Source: Chitinophaga hostae
GTDB taxonomy: Bacteria > Bacteroidota > Bacteroidia > Chitinophagales > Chitinophagaceae
NCBI RefSeq assembly: GCF_018224885.1
Contig: NZ_JAGTXB010000011.1
Coordinates: 1 to 64,000, forward strand
DNA length: 64,000 nucleotides
Direction: 5' to 3'
A model generated the notes under the pieces. It did no database searches, had not been told where the DNA came from, and saw only the letters and a list, made by a program, of their open reading frames with translations. How positions within the stretch are numbered: the first letter of the stretch is position 1; every line of letters begins with the position of its first letter. The position numbers were made by a program, and so were the translations under genes. This document shows positions 53,639 through 62,172 of this stretch, piece after piece.

Positions 53639-54838
53639 ATGGAAAAATTAAGTTTAGCTGAAAAAGCACTCGAACAGGGACAAGGGATTCTCCGACTGGC
53701 ACCAACCTGGGTTCCCAGATCATTTTGTGTGCCAGGGCGGCGGATCAAATTACACCCGGACGATTATTACGTACTGGGAGGCGAACGTGGCGGCATCGAT
53801 GAACGTTGGCTGTCATCCACCACCCCGGCAAAGAACGGCCCGCTAACGGGCGAAAATGAGGGTTTAAGCATGGTGGTGGTGAACGATGGAAACGCCACGC
53901 AACAGTTTTTATTAAAAGATGCCATCAGCGAATTAAAGGATCAGCTGATCGGTAAAAGGCTTTGGGATGAATATGGCGCCTGGCCGATGTATTCCAAATT
54001 CTTTGATAACATGGGACCGCTCCCCCATCACATCCACCACAACGATGAAAAGGCGGCACTGATAGGACAGGCGGGCAAACCCGAAGCCTATTATTTTCCG
54101 CCGCAGTTAAATAATCACGGCGGCGATTTCCCCTACACCTTTATGGGCATTGCGCCCGGCACTACCCGCGAACAGATCCGGGAATGCCTCGTGAATTTCA
54201 CCAAAGGCGACAATAAGATCACTAACTATTCCCAGGCTTACCGGCTGGAACCCGGCACCGGATGGGATGTTCCCCCGGGGCTGCTGCATGCGCCGGGTAG
54301 TTTGTGTACCTATGAACCGCAAAAAGCATCTGATGTTTTCGCGATGTACCAGTCGCTCGTAAACGAAGCCATTGTACCCGAAGTGCTGCTCTGGAACGGC
54401 ACACCAAAAGAAAGCATCGGCGATTACGACGCCCTTATGGATGTCATCGACTGGGACCTGAACGTAGACCCCGAACAATTCCAAAACCGTTTCATGCCAC
54501 CAAAAACTGCAGCTAACGGAGAAGGTTATACGGAAAACTGGGTATGTTACAAGTCGGCCGCATTCAGCGCCAAAGAACTCACCGTGGCGCCGGGTGCAAC
54601 CGTCGTCATAAAAGACAGCGCTGCCTATGGCATCATCGTGATGCAGGGCCATGGCAAAATGGGGGTATGGGATATTGAAACACCGGCGCTGATCCGCTAC
54701 GGACAACTTACCAATGATGAATTTTTTATCAGTGAAACAGCAGCGATGGCCGGTGTTAAAATTGTAAATACCTCTGCCACCGATCCTATCGTTATGCTGA
54801 AACATTTTGGCCCGGGTAACCCTGACCTGGTACTTTGA
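53639..54838 (+). CDS. Cupin-type protein, mannose-6-phosphate-isomerase-like
   Basis: A 399-aa bicupin-like protein. PLPHHIHHNDEKAALIG (128-142) has the His/His/Glu arrangement of the class I phosphomannose isomerase metal site, and GWDVPPGLLHAPGSLCTYE is the second cupin half with the metal His. The N-terminal block VPGRRIKLHPDDYYVLGG is of the same fold. Likely a sugar isomerase, perhaps working on the keto sugar made by its neighbours. Start is 4 nt after the previous stop. Confidence 0.75.
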   Translation: MEKLSLAEKALEQGQGILRLAPTWVPRSFCVPGRRIKLHPDDYYVLGGERGGIDERWLSSTTPAKNGPLTGENEGLSMVVVNDGNATQQFLLKDAISELKDQLIGKRLWDEYGAWPMYSKFFDNMGPLPHHIHHNDEKAALIGQAGKPEAYYFPPQLNNHGGDFPYTFMGIAPGTTREQIRECLVNFTKGDNKITNYSQAYRLEPGTGWDVPPGLLHAPGSLCTYEPQKASDVFAMYQSLVNEAIVPEVLLWNGTPKESIGDYDALMDVIDWDLNVDPEQFQNRFMPPKTAANGEGYTENWVCYKSAAFSAKELTVAPGATVVIKDSAAYGIIVMQGHGKMGVWDIETPALIRYGQLTNDEFFISETAAMAGVKIVNTSATDPIVMLKHFGPGNPDLVL

Positions 54839-54860
54839 TTGATTGCTAAAAATCTGCGTT

Positions 54861-55901
54861 ATGAAACAGAATAATTATCCAAAGCTCCACAATGCCACCT
54901 GGCCGGGCATTGTAGGTAAAGGCGACGGTTCAGAGCCCATTATCTCCTTTGATACTTTGCTGGAGATGACCGCAGCAGCGGAAGTTGATGGCATAAAATT
55001 CGACGGGATCGATATCGGGTTGTTTGATCCGCATGTGCCGGCAGACAGTTCCGACGATGACCTCAAAAGATTGGCAGACAAAGTAGCTTCGTACCATCTT
55101 GAAATAGGCAGTCTCGTAGCGCCGATATGGCCACCCAGCGGGGGGGCTGCCATGGGCAGCAAAGAAGAGCGCGCGCGGTTTGTGGAGCAGGTGCGTAAAT
55201 CCTGTCATGTTGGTCAGCGCTTGCGGAAGCTGGGTATCCGTCCCAATGGCGTGGTACGTATTGACTCCGCCTGCACGCCCGACAGCTGGTCGCAGGATCC
55301 TGCCGGCAATACGAGCCTGATTGCACAAACTTTCCGGGAAGCCTGTGATGTAGCCGCAGACTACGGCGAAAAACTGGCCGCAGAGGGCGAAATCTGCTGG
55401 GGAGGCATGCATAGCTGGAAAGCGATGGTGGATACACTATCGGCTGTAAACAGGCCCAATATTGGTTTCCAGGCCGATATGTCGCATACCTTCCTGTACC
55501 TGCTGGGGTATAACAGCCCGGAAGACAGGATACTGCCGGCTGATTTTGACTGGAACGACCGTGCCGCACTGGAAGCCGGCTTGCGCCAGCTTACGGAAGC
55601 ATTGCGGCCATGGACCATTGATTTTCATGTAGCGCAAAACGACGGCACCGTGCATGGTAGCGGTTCGCATGATAAAACAGGGCGGCATTGCCTGGCAACA
55701 GATCCTAACGGCAAACTGAATATCGCCACAGATGCCGGTCACTGGCTGCGCGACAGCAACGGAGCACTGACAAAAGCATTCCGGCATATCTGCTGGGATG
55801 GCTGTATGTTCCCCAATGCAGTCATGACCCAGACAAAAACCTGGAATGATATCCTGGCCGCGATGATATCAGTAAGAGCATTACACGGCTGGCAGGAATA
55901 G
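54861..55901 (+). CDS. TIM-barrel sugar isomerase/epimerase
   Basis: A 346-aa protein of the xylose-isomerase-like TIM-barrel superfamily. Seen: DGIKFDGIDIGLFDPH, YHLEIGSLVAPIWPPSGG, HSWKAMVDTLSAVNRPNIGF and TIDFHVAQNDGTVHGSGSHDKTG, quoted here in pieces, which supply the metal-binding Glu/Asp/His at the strand ends. The ATG at 54861 is the natural start; the frame opens slightly earlier at a TTG. In this operon it could isomerise or cleave a 3-keto sugar (inference). 22-nt gap from the cupin gene. Confidence 0.85.
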   Translation: MKQNNYPKLHNATWPGIVGKGDGSEPIISFDTLLEMTAAAEVDGIKFDGIDIGLFDPHVPADSSDDDLKRLADKVASYHLEIGSLVAPIWPPSGGAAMGSKEERARFVEQVRKSCHVGQRLRKLGIRPNGVVRIDSACTPDSWSQDPAGNTSLIAQTFREACDVAADYGEKLAAEGEICWGGMHSWKAMVDTLSAVNRPNIGFQADMSHTFLYLLGYNSPEDRILPADFDWNDRAALEAGLRQLTEALRPWTIDFHVAQNDGTVHGSGSHDKTGRHCLATDPNGKLNIATDAGHWLRDSNGALTKAFRHICWDGCMFPNAVMTQTKTWNDILAAMISVRALHGWQE

Positions 55902-55929
55902 ATTTTCAATCACATAATCAGCGACGACT

Positions 55930-57081
55930 ATGACAACAAAGAAAGAACTGAGGATAGGATTAATAGGATGTGGTTTTATGGGCAGAACACATTCCAATGG
56001 TTACCTGCGCGTAAAGAACTTCTTTCCTCAGCTGGCCTATGTGCCGGTATTGAAAGCGGTATGTTCCCGCACCGAAAGCAAGGCCCGTGCGTTTGCAGCG
56101 CAATGGGGATATGAGTCTGTGGAAACAGACTGGAAAGCGCTTATAGCCAGGGATGATATCGATGCAATAGATATCTGCACGCCCAACGATATGCACGCAG
56201 CAATCGCCATTGCGGCGGCTGCCGCCGGCAAAATGATCCTTTGTGAGAAGCCGCTGGCACGCACACTCACCGAATCCGAAGGGATGGTGGCAGCGATTGA
56301 AAAAGCAGGTGTTCCCAATACGGTATGGTATAACTACCGCCGTTTGCCGGCGGTGACCTTAGCCAAACAGATCATTGACTCCGGGAAGCTGGGGCGCATT
56401 TTTCACTACCGCGCCAATTTCCTGCAGGATTGGACCATTAATGCCAACCTGCCACAGGGCGGCGAAGGGCTGTGGCGCATGGATGCAGATGTAGCCGGTT
56501 CCGGCGTAGTAGGCGACCTGCTCTCCCACTGTATAGATACCGCCATATGGCTGAACGGGCACATCACCACCGTTACCGGTATGACCGAAACCTTTGTAAA
56601 GGAACGCATGCATCAGCTGACCGGCAAAGTGGAAAAAGTAAATATTGACGATGCCTGCTCCTTCTTGTGCCGCTTCAGCAATGGCTCACTAGGGCTTTTT
56701 GAATCAACACGTTACGCACGCGGACATAAAGCTTTATATACATTCGAGATCAATGGCGAAAATGCCTCTATCCGCTGGGATCTGCATGATTTAAACCGGC
56801 TGGAATACTTTGATAACGCCGACGCCTCTACGGTGCGCGGATGGCGTTCTATTCATGTAACAGATGGTGACCAGCCTTATATGGATAAATGGTGGGTTCC
56901 CGGTTTGGGCATTGGTTACGAGCATTCGTTTGTGCACCAGGTGGCAGACTTCCTGTTAAGCCTGGAACAGGGCACAGCCTGTTCGCCTACCTTCCGTGAA
57001 GCCTTTGAAACACAGCAGGTATGCCAGGCGGTCCTCGACTCAGCGGCTTCCGGGGAGTGGAAAGAGACCGCCAGCTTTTAG
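55930..57081 (+). CDS. Gfo/Idh/MocA-family oxidoreductase
   Basis: A 383-aa cytosolic NAD(P)-dependent dehydrogenase. Rossmann start [19 protein letters not shown] (residues 7-25), [13 protein letters not shown], then [12 protein letters not shown] carrying the conserved EKP Lys, and the dimerisation/substrate domain [24 protein letters not shown]. In the 3-keto-glycoside routes of Bacteroides, members of this family oxidise or reduce the C3 carbonyl. The stop is followed directly by a dispersed repeat (57083). Confidence 0.92.
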   Translation: MTTKKELRIGLIGCGFMGRTHSNGYLRVKNFFPQLAYVPVLKAVCSRTESKARAFAAQWGYESVETDWKALIARDDIDAIDICTPNDMHAAIAIAAAAAGKMILCEKPLARTLTESEGMVAAIEKAGVPNTVWYNYRRLPAVTLAKQIIDSGKLGRIFHYRANFLQDWTINANLPQGGEGLWRMDADVAGSGVVGDLLSHCIDTAIWLNGHITTVTGMTETFVKERMHQLTGKVEKVNIDDACSFLCRFSNGSLGLFESTRYARGHKALYTFEINGENASIRWDLHDLNRLEYFDNADASTVRGWRSIHVTDGDQPYMDKWWVPGLGIGYEHSFVHQVADFLLSLEQGTACSPTFREAFETQQVCQAVLDSAASGEWKETASF

Positions 57082-57082
57082 C

Positions 57083-57117
57083 CATTAGCTTTTAGCTTTT
57101 AGGAAATGCAGCGAAGA
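57083..57117 (+). repeat. Dispersed repeat copy after the oxidoreductase gene
   Basis: CATTAGCTTTTAGCTTTTAG is identical to 20842-20861, and the following GAAATGCAGCGAAGA matches the reverse complement of the GTCTTTGCTGCATTAC part of the units at 20941-21098 with a few changes. It starts directly after the stop codon at 57081. Confidence 0.75.
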
Positions 57118-57163
57118 GTAAATGAAGAAGTAGAAGTAATTATCACAACTAAAAACATCAACT

Positions 57164-57925
57164 ATGCTGAAAAGATCCAGTGCACTGTTTATGCCGTTGG
57201 TGGCAGCAGCCGTGCTGTTTTCCGGCAGCAGCTGTCAGACCGGCAACAGCATGGGCAAATACAACGGCTATGTGCCCATCTTTGATGGCAAAACTTTAAA
57301 AGGCTGGGAAGGCGACGGCGTTCACTGGCGTGCGGAAAACGGTAACCTGGTGGGTGAAGTAACGCCGGAGACATTGCTCAAAACCAATACTTTCCTTATC
57401 TGGCAGGGCGGACAACCGGCAAATTTTGAGCTCACCTGCGAATTTAAAATCACCAAAGGGGGTAACAGCGGCATCAACTATCGCAGTGTGATGGTAGAAA
57501 ATGTACCACATGCACTGAAAGGATACCAGGCAGATATTGATGGCGCCAACCGCTATACCGGGCAGAACTATGAAGAACGCGGCCGCACCACGCTGGCATA
57601 CCGGGGACAGAAAACACTGATTCCCGCTCCCAAAGTATCGTTGCAGGATGGCATCAAAAACAACGCGTGGACTTCCGCCGTCGTTACCGGTTCGCTGGGC
57701 TCTTCTGATTCCCTGCAAACCCTGATCAACAGTGAAGATTGGAACAAATGCCGCCTGGTAGTAAAAGGCAATCACCTGCAGCATTATATCAACGAGGTGC
57801 TGATGAGTGATGTTACCGACAACGACCCCGTAAACGGCAAGTCAAAAGGGCTGCTGGGCGTACAGGTGCACGTTGGTCCCCCCATGAAGGTGGAGTACCG
57901 GAATATTATGCTAAAACGTTTATAG
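57164..57925 (+). CDS. DUF1080 lipoprotein, 3-keto-disaccharide hydrolase-like
   Basis: A 253-aa exported lipoprotein (lipobox GSSC near residue 21) with the DUF1080 fold, a laminarinase-like beta-jelly roll named 3-keto-disaccharide hydrolase in Pfam. Seen: [43 protein letters not shown] and the final [14 protein letters not shown]. It would cleave a glycosidic bond after C3 oxidation of the sugar. It is last in the operon, 82 nt after the oxidoreductase gene. Confidence 0.88.
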   Translation: MLKRSSALFMPLVAAAVLFSGSSCQTGNSMGKYNGYVPIFDGKTLKGWEGDGVHWRAENGNLVGEVTPETLLKTNTFLIWQGGQPANFELTCEFKITKGGNSGINYRSVMVENVPHALKGYQADIDGANRYTGQNYEERGRTTLAYRGQKTLIPAPKVSLQDGIKNNAWTSAVVTGSLGSSDSLQTLINSEDWNKCRLVVKGNHLQHYINEVLMSDVTDNDPVNGKSKGLLGVQVHVGPPMKVEYRNIMLKRL

Positions 57926-57934
57926 GACGCGGAG

Positions 57935-58156
57935 GGACCGCCTTCGGCGGTTGTCTTTGCCCAGGATTTATATGATTTATATGATTTTTCTGATTTTATT
58001 TCTTTATTGGGACGATGTTTACATCTTTTCAGTAAACCTTCTGCAAAAGGATAAAAATTTTTATCCGGCTTAGCTATAATCATTAAAATCATTAAAATCA
58101 TTAAAATCATATAAATCATATAAATCCTGGGCAAAGACAACCGCCGAAGGCGGTCC
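57935..58156. repeat. 51-bp perfect inverted repeat with AT-rich middle
   Basis: Arms 57935-57985 and 58106-58156 are perfectly complementary over 51 bp, separated by 120 bp. The outer 13-bp part of each arm is itself a short hairpin (ACCGCC...GGCGGT). The middle holds CATTAAAAT repeated about four times and an 18-bp palindrome GGATAAAAATTTTTATCC near 58048-58066. It spans the whole gap between the DUF1080 gene and the nucleotidase gene. Confidence 0.85.
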
Positions 58157-58163
58157 TTTTTTT
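58140..58163 (+). terminator. Terminator hairpin at the right arm of the inverted repeat
   Basis: ACCGCC-GAA-GGCGGT followed by CC and seven T. It would stop transcription coming from the DUF1080 operon, just before the nucleotidase gene. Confidence 0.7.
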
Positions 58164-58194
58164 GTTATCTTAGCTGTATAAAAATCAGGAAACG

Positions 58195-58722
58195 ATGCAG
58201 CTATCTATTGCCATAGACATGGACGAAACTATTGCCGACCCGATCAAAAAAGCCAGAGCATGGTATTACCGGGACTACGGCAAAACATTCACAACAGAAG
58301 AATTACACGGCAAAACCCTGTCAGACATCCTGCCGGAAGAACACAAAGCCAAAATAAAAGAATACCTCAACACCCCAGGATTTTTCCGCGACCTGGAAAT
58401 ATTTCCACACGCACAGGAGGTGGTAAAGGAGCTGAACAAAAAATATAAAGTATACATTCTTTCTGCTGCCATGGAGTTCCCCAGCTCCCTGAAAGATAAG
58501 TACGATTGGTTGCAGGAATTCTTTCCGTTTCTCTCCTGGCAGCAGTATTGTTTTTGCGGTGATAAATCTATTGCGCAAACAGATATTATGATCGATGACC
58601 TGACCCGCAACTTCACCCATTTCAAAGGCAGAGCGTATCTGTATCATGGCCATCACAATGTACATGAAACGGGTTATGAACGCATTATGAACTGGGAAGA
58701 TGCCGCAACGAAATTATTATAG
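58195..58722 (+). CDS. HAD-family 5'(3')-deoxyribonucleotidase
   Basis: A 175-aa HAD phosphatase of the NT5C type: IAIDMDETIADP holds the nucleophile Asp and the second Asp (DxDET), YILSAAMEFPSSL is motif II, and DIMIDDLTRNF is motif IV. Dephosphorylates deoxyribonucleotides, probably limiting dTTP/dUTP pools. Stands alone after the terminator of the sugar operon. Confidence 0.9.
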   Translation: MQLSIAIDMDETIADPIKKARAWYYRDYGKTFTTEELHGKTLSDILPEEHKAKIKEYLNTPGFFRDLEIFPHAQEVVKELNKKYKVYILSAAMEFPSSLKDKYDWLQEFFPFLSWQQYCFCGDKSIAQTDIMIDDLTRNFTHFKGRAYLYHGHHNVHETGYERIMNWEDAATKLL

Positions 58723-58769
58723 GTAGGAAGACGCTCGCGTTTTCTTAAACTGCTTAAATTTTTTGACAC

Positions 58770-59318
58770 ATGGGAAAGTTTTTTGATGACATTAAACCAC
58801 AGCATGAGGAATTCATCGCTGCCCAGAAAATGTTCTTCGTGGCTACCGCCCCGCTCAGTGCACAGGGGCATGTAAACCTCTCCCCGAAAGGACTCGATAG
58901 TTTCCGCATATTTTCACCCACAAAGGTGGCCTATCTCGACATTGTAGGCAGCGGCAATGAAACCTCCGCGCATATACTGGAAAACAATCGTATTACTTTT
59001 ATGTTCTGCGCCTTCGATGGTCCGCCCAATATATTAAGGTTATACGGGAAAGGCTATACGGTATTGCCCGGTGACCCGGAATGGCCGGAGCTTTCTGCGC
59101 ACTTTGTATTGTTACCTGCCACCAGGCAAATTATTGTAGCAGACATCCACAAGGTGCAAACCTCCTGCGGTTTTGGCGTGCCATTATACGAATACACCGG
59201 CGAAAGGGACCACGCCGCCAAATGGGCTGCCAATAAAGGTCCTGAAGGACTGGAACTTTATAAAGCAGAAAAAAACAGGATCAGCCTGGACGGATTGCCA
59301 ACTGACCTGGCAAGATAA
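58770..59318 (+). CDS. Pyridoxamine 5'-phosphate oxidase-family protein
   Basis: A 182-aa FMN-binding split-barrel protein: FFVATAPLSAQGHVNLSPKG and VAYLDIVGSGNETSAHI, then RITFMFCAFDGPPNILRLYG are the flavin and dimer contacts. Such proteins reduce or bind flavin/F420-like substrates; the reaction is unknown. Starts 47 nt after the nucleotidase. Confidence 0.9.
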   Translation: MGKFFDDIKPQHEEFIAAQKMFFVATAPLSAQGHVNLSPKGLDSFRIFSPTKVAYLDIVGSGNETSAHILENNRITFMFCAFDGPPNILRLYGKGYTVLPGDPEWPELSAHFVLLPATRQIIVADIHKVQTSCGFGVPLYEYTGERDHAAKWAANKGPEGLELYKAEKNRISLDGLPTDLAR

Positions 59319-59325
59319 AGATGAT

Positions 59326-60003
59326 ATGGAACAGGAAGAATTAATCGCCTACGAAGCGCTGTGTAACCTACACGCAACAACTATTAAAACAAATCCCGGC
59401 GGTTCCGTTTACTGTCCGGATATCGCCAGACTGACGGCGAAACTACTCATTGAAGACAGGAATTATTTATACAGGTTTCTGCGACTGCACGGCGAAAAAA
59501 AAGATATTTTGAACCTGGCGTTGTTGGCAGAAATTACCCGGGCAGAAGGATACTTTTACTATCATGACCACTATGATAACGCTGCCAGTTGCGGAGATAT
59601 CGTAGCATTGTTTTTAACTGAGGCTATTGAACTGCTCAACAATGGTGATGTTCTAAATAATCTCTTAATCATGTGGTATATATCAACGGTATACGACATC
59701 ATTTTCCACCAAGTTTGGTTAGAGGAATATCCACCATTATGTGCCTCGTTGTATTTCCAATTGTCTAACCGGATGCTTGATCCCGAATGGATACCATTAT
59801 ACAATATCACGCGGCATTATTACCACTCTCTCTACTTTATAGATATGGCTCATCATTGGTTTGGTAAAAGGCCCGAAGAATTCATGATACTATCGAACAA
59901 ACTAATATCGGGTATTAAGGATGGCTTAAGGAACAAACATGACTACGCGAGTTGGTTCGACACCTACGCAGAACTAACAGGATTACCCAACAGTGATATA
60001 TAA
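59326..60003 (+). CDS. Hypothetical protein, all-helical
   Basis: A 225-aa protein from ATG 59326, 7 nt after the PNPOx-like gene. Sequence is mostly helical and rich in Tyr/His: LTAKLLIEDRNYLYRFLRLHGEKKD, YFYYHDHYDNAASCGDIVALFL, MAHHWFGKRPEEFMILSNKL. No family was recognised. The spacing suggests co-transcription with the PNPOx-like gene. The frame is open upstream through that gene, but I use the ATG at 59326 because the earlier stretch overlaps coding sequence in another frame. Confidence 0.7.
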   Translation: MEQEELIAYEALCNLHATTIKTNPGGSVYCPDIARLTAKLLIEDRNYLYRFLRLHGEKKDILNLALLAEITRAEGYFYYHDHYDNAASCGDIVALFLTEAIELLNNGDVLNNLLIMWYISTVYDIIFHQVWLEEYPPLCASLYFQLSNRMLDPEWIPLYNITRHYYHSLYFIDMAHHWFGKRPEEFMILSNKLISGIKDGLRNKHDYASWFDTYAELTGLPNSDI

Positions 60004-60033
60004 AAGAATCTCTACAAATTCTGAGTTACTTCC

Positions 60034-61143
60034 CTATGGCACCACCGTGATAAACATATACGTAGCCAATATCACCAGCAATACAATTCCCTGCAGGATA
60101 TTTGTTTTACCCGCATTAAAAGAAATGCTGATTGTAAACAACGACAGGATCAGCAATAAGGTGGAAGTAGCGTCAATCCCCAATGTGACGCGGAAGCCTG
60201 CAAAATAGGTAACGATGGCTACCGCCGGAATTGTAAGACCAATACTCGCCAACGCAGATCCCAATGCCAGGTTCAAACTGGTTTGCAACCGGTTTTGCGA
60301 GGCTGCCCTGATGGCAGCAATCCCCTCGGGTAAAAGAATGACCGCAGCGATAATAACGCCTACCAGGGTTTTAGGTGCCCCCAGACTAACAACAATATTT
60401 TCAATAGTGGGTGATAATTTCTTTGACAACAGCACCACTACAGTGAGCGCTACCACCAATAGCAAAAGACTGAAACCTGTTGTCAGATTCGACGGCGGAG
60501 CGGCATGCACATCTTCATCGCCGGGAATAGCATCCTTGGGCAGAAAATAATCGCGGTGCCGGATGGTTTGTACCGCCACAAAACTACCATAGAGCACCAG
60601 TGAAATAATAGCCACAAAGATAAGCTGACTGTTGGAGTAGATCGGTCCTTCCTGGGTAGTAGTATAGTTGGGCAGCACCAGTGTTAAAACAGAAATGGCA
60701 GACAATGTTACCAATGCCGCACTCACCCCCTGTTTAATAAATGCCTGTTCTTTGTATAGATAGCCGCCCAGGAATAGCGACATCCCGATGATACCGGAAA
60801 GGATCAGCATGATAGCTGCAAACACTGTATCCCTGGCCAATGTGGAATCCTGTCCTGCTTCGGTGAGCATAATAGATACAATCAGTGAAACCTCAATTAC
60901 CGTAATCGCCAATGCCAATATCAGGGTACCATAAGGCTCCCCTACTTTATGCGCCACTACTTCCGCATGATGCACAGCAGATAACACCACACTGATCAGC
61001 GATATTCCCATGATCGCTGCAAAAATGCCGCTCTGCTGTGTTGCAGCCAGGGCAAGCAATACCAGCCCTATAACAGGACTGATAATTGACCACAGCGGTA
61101 ATGCTATTTTCCATCTTTTGTAGAGAAAGTGATTGAATGCCAT
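60034..61143 (-). CDS. Ca2+/H+ antiporter (ChaA-type CaCA exchanger)
   Basis: A 369-aa inner-membrane exchanger with about 10-11 transmembrane helices and the paired alpha-repeats of the CaCA superfamily: VGEPYGTLILALAITVIEVSLI in the N-half and LLPEGIAAIRAASQNRLQTSLN in the C-half, each carrying a Glu for cation binding. A cytosolic acidic loop (KDAIPGDEDVHAAPP) separates the halves. Exports Ca2+ or Na+ against H+. Divergent from the ArsR gene. Confidence 0.92.
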   Translation of the reverse strand: MAFNHFLYKRWKIALPLWSIISPVIGLVLLALAATQQSGIFAAIMGISLISVVLSAVHHAEVVAHKVGEPYGTLILALAITVIEVSLIVSIMLTEAGQDSTLARDTVFAAIMLILSGIIGMSLFLGGYLYKEQAFIKQGVSAALVTLSAISVLTLVLPNYTTTQEGPIYSNSQLIFVAIISLVLYGSFVAVQTIRHRDYFLPKDAIPGDEDVHAAPPSNLTTGFSLLLLVVALTVVVLLSKKLSPTIENIVVSLGAPKTLVGVIIAAVILLPEGIAAIRAASQNRLQTSLNLALGSALASIGLTIPAVAIVTYFAGFRVTLGIDATSTLLLILSLFTISISFNAGKTNILQGIVLLVILATYMFITVVP

Positions 61144-61204
61144 GTATTTAAATTACTGAAAAGAAAAGACATTCATACTATCTATTTCTTTCAAAATAAA
61201 TTTG

Positions 61205-61222
61205 CGCAAGTAAATACTTGCG
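61205..61222 (+). promoter_or_regulatory. ArsR-type operator palindrome
   Basis: Perfect palindrome CGCAAGTA-AA-TACTTGCG, 8-bp arms with a 2-bp spacer, in the 110-bp gap upstream of the ArsR-family gene; a second half-site TACTTGCA lies at 61241-61248. The pattern fits an autoregulatory winged-helix operator and could also affect the divergent antiporter gene. Confidence 0.6.
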
Positions 61223-61252
61223 TATATATTTGCAATCAAATACTTGCATATA

Positions 61253-61588
61253 ATGGAAATCAGAAGGGATGTATTCCAGGCAATTGCCGACCCCACAAGA
61301 CGGCAGATTATCGGTATGCTGGCAAAGCAGCCGCTTCACCTGAATGCTATTGCAGAGCACTTCGACGTGAGCCGGCAGGCAGTATCACTACACGTAAAAA
61401 TCCTGATGGAATGTGGTCTGATCATGATCACCAAACAGGGCAGGGAAAGATATTGTGAGGCAAAACTGGAGAAACTGGGAGAAGTAGCAGGCTGGATAGA
61501 CCAATACAAACAGTTCTGGACAATACAGTTCCAGTCACTTGACAAGTATCTTACTAAAGTTCAGGCAACTAAAAAAACTAAAAAATGA
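61253..61588 (+). CDS. ArsR-family (SmtB-like) winged-helix regulator
   Basis: A 111-aa regulator: RRDVFQAIADPTRRQIIGML, LHLNAIAEHFDVSRQAVSLHV (HTH and recognition helix), LMECGLIMITKQGRERYCEA (wing). The cysteine metal motif of classical ArsR is missing; this is the type that pairs with AHSA1/SRPBCC genes. The ATG at 61253 is preferred over a TTG at 61244. Overlaps the next gene by 4 nt (ATGA). Confidence 0.92.
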   Translation: MEIRRDVFQAIADPTRRQIIGMLAKQPLHLNAIAEHFDVSRQAVSLHVKILMECGLIMITKQGRERYCEAKLEKLGEVAGWIDQYKQFWTIQFQSLDKYLTKVQATKKTKK

Positions 61589-62079
61589 CTACTGCAACAA
61601 ACACAACATTCCGGCTTACGCATGTATTCCATGCACCCAAAGAAAAAGTGTTTAAAGCCTTTAGCACCGCCGAAGCATTAAATGCATGGTGGGGACCGGC
61701 AGAAACCAGCAACAGTGTTATAAAACTTGATTTCAGACCGGGCGGCATTTTTCATTTCAAAATGGAAAGCGATGGAAATGTGTCCTATGGCCGTTTTTTG
61801 TTCGTAAAAATTGAACCATACGATTTATTGGAATTTACCAATGCGTTTGCAGACGAGCAGGCAAATGTTGTAAAGGCGCCGTTTGACATAGAAATACCGA
61901 AGGAAATATTTTACCAGTTAAGATTTGAAGAAGCAGCTGGTAAAACCACTATTATCTTAACAGGACGCCCGGTGAATGCCAGTGATGCAGAAACGGCTGC
62001 ATTTATATCCATCAAAGACGGGATGGAACAGGGTTTTGGAGGTACCTTTAACAAGCTGGCAAACTACCTGGCACAATAA
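61585..62079 (+). CDS. AHSA1/SRPBCC-domain protein
   Basis: A 164-aa protein with the activator-of-Hsp90-like/START fold: FRLTHVFHAPKEKVFKAFSTAEALNAWWGP (opening helix-strand block, quoted as VFHAPKEKVFKAFSTAE), FRPGGIFHFKMES, GTFNKLANYLAQ. Function unknown; in this family pairing with ArsR regulators is frequent. Overlaps the ArsR stop by 4 nt, so translation is coupled. Confidence 0.9.
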   Translation: MTTATNTTFRLTHVFHAPKEKVFKAFSTAEALNAWWGPAETSNSVIKLDFRPGGIFHFKMESDGNVSYGRFLFVKIEPYDLLEFTNAFADEQANVVKAPFDIEIPKEIFYQLRFEEAAGKTTIILTGRPVNASDAETAAFISIKDGMEQGFGGTFNKLANYLAQ

Positions 62080-62172
62080 CAGGAAAGACGTGACTACCGG
62101 CGCTTCAAAAATTGTTCATCCATGTTTTCCTCTCCTTTTTAACATCGCAGGGAAAGCGTACAGCCGTAGCCG

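Noticed and set aside
54107-54805. Open frame of 232 aa antisense to the cupin gene
   Set aside because: No domain; the sense frame has the metal-binding motif and fits the operon.
57784-58140. Minus-strand frame of 118 aa beginning with a Met/Ile-rich stretch
   Set aside because: It is made from the AT-rich repeat middle and the antisense end of the DUF1080 gene; low-complexity, no start signal.
59173-59325. Upstream extension of the hypothetical gene at 59326
   Set aside because: The extension overlaps the PNPOx-like gene in another frame and has a composition unlike the rest of the protein.
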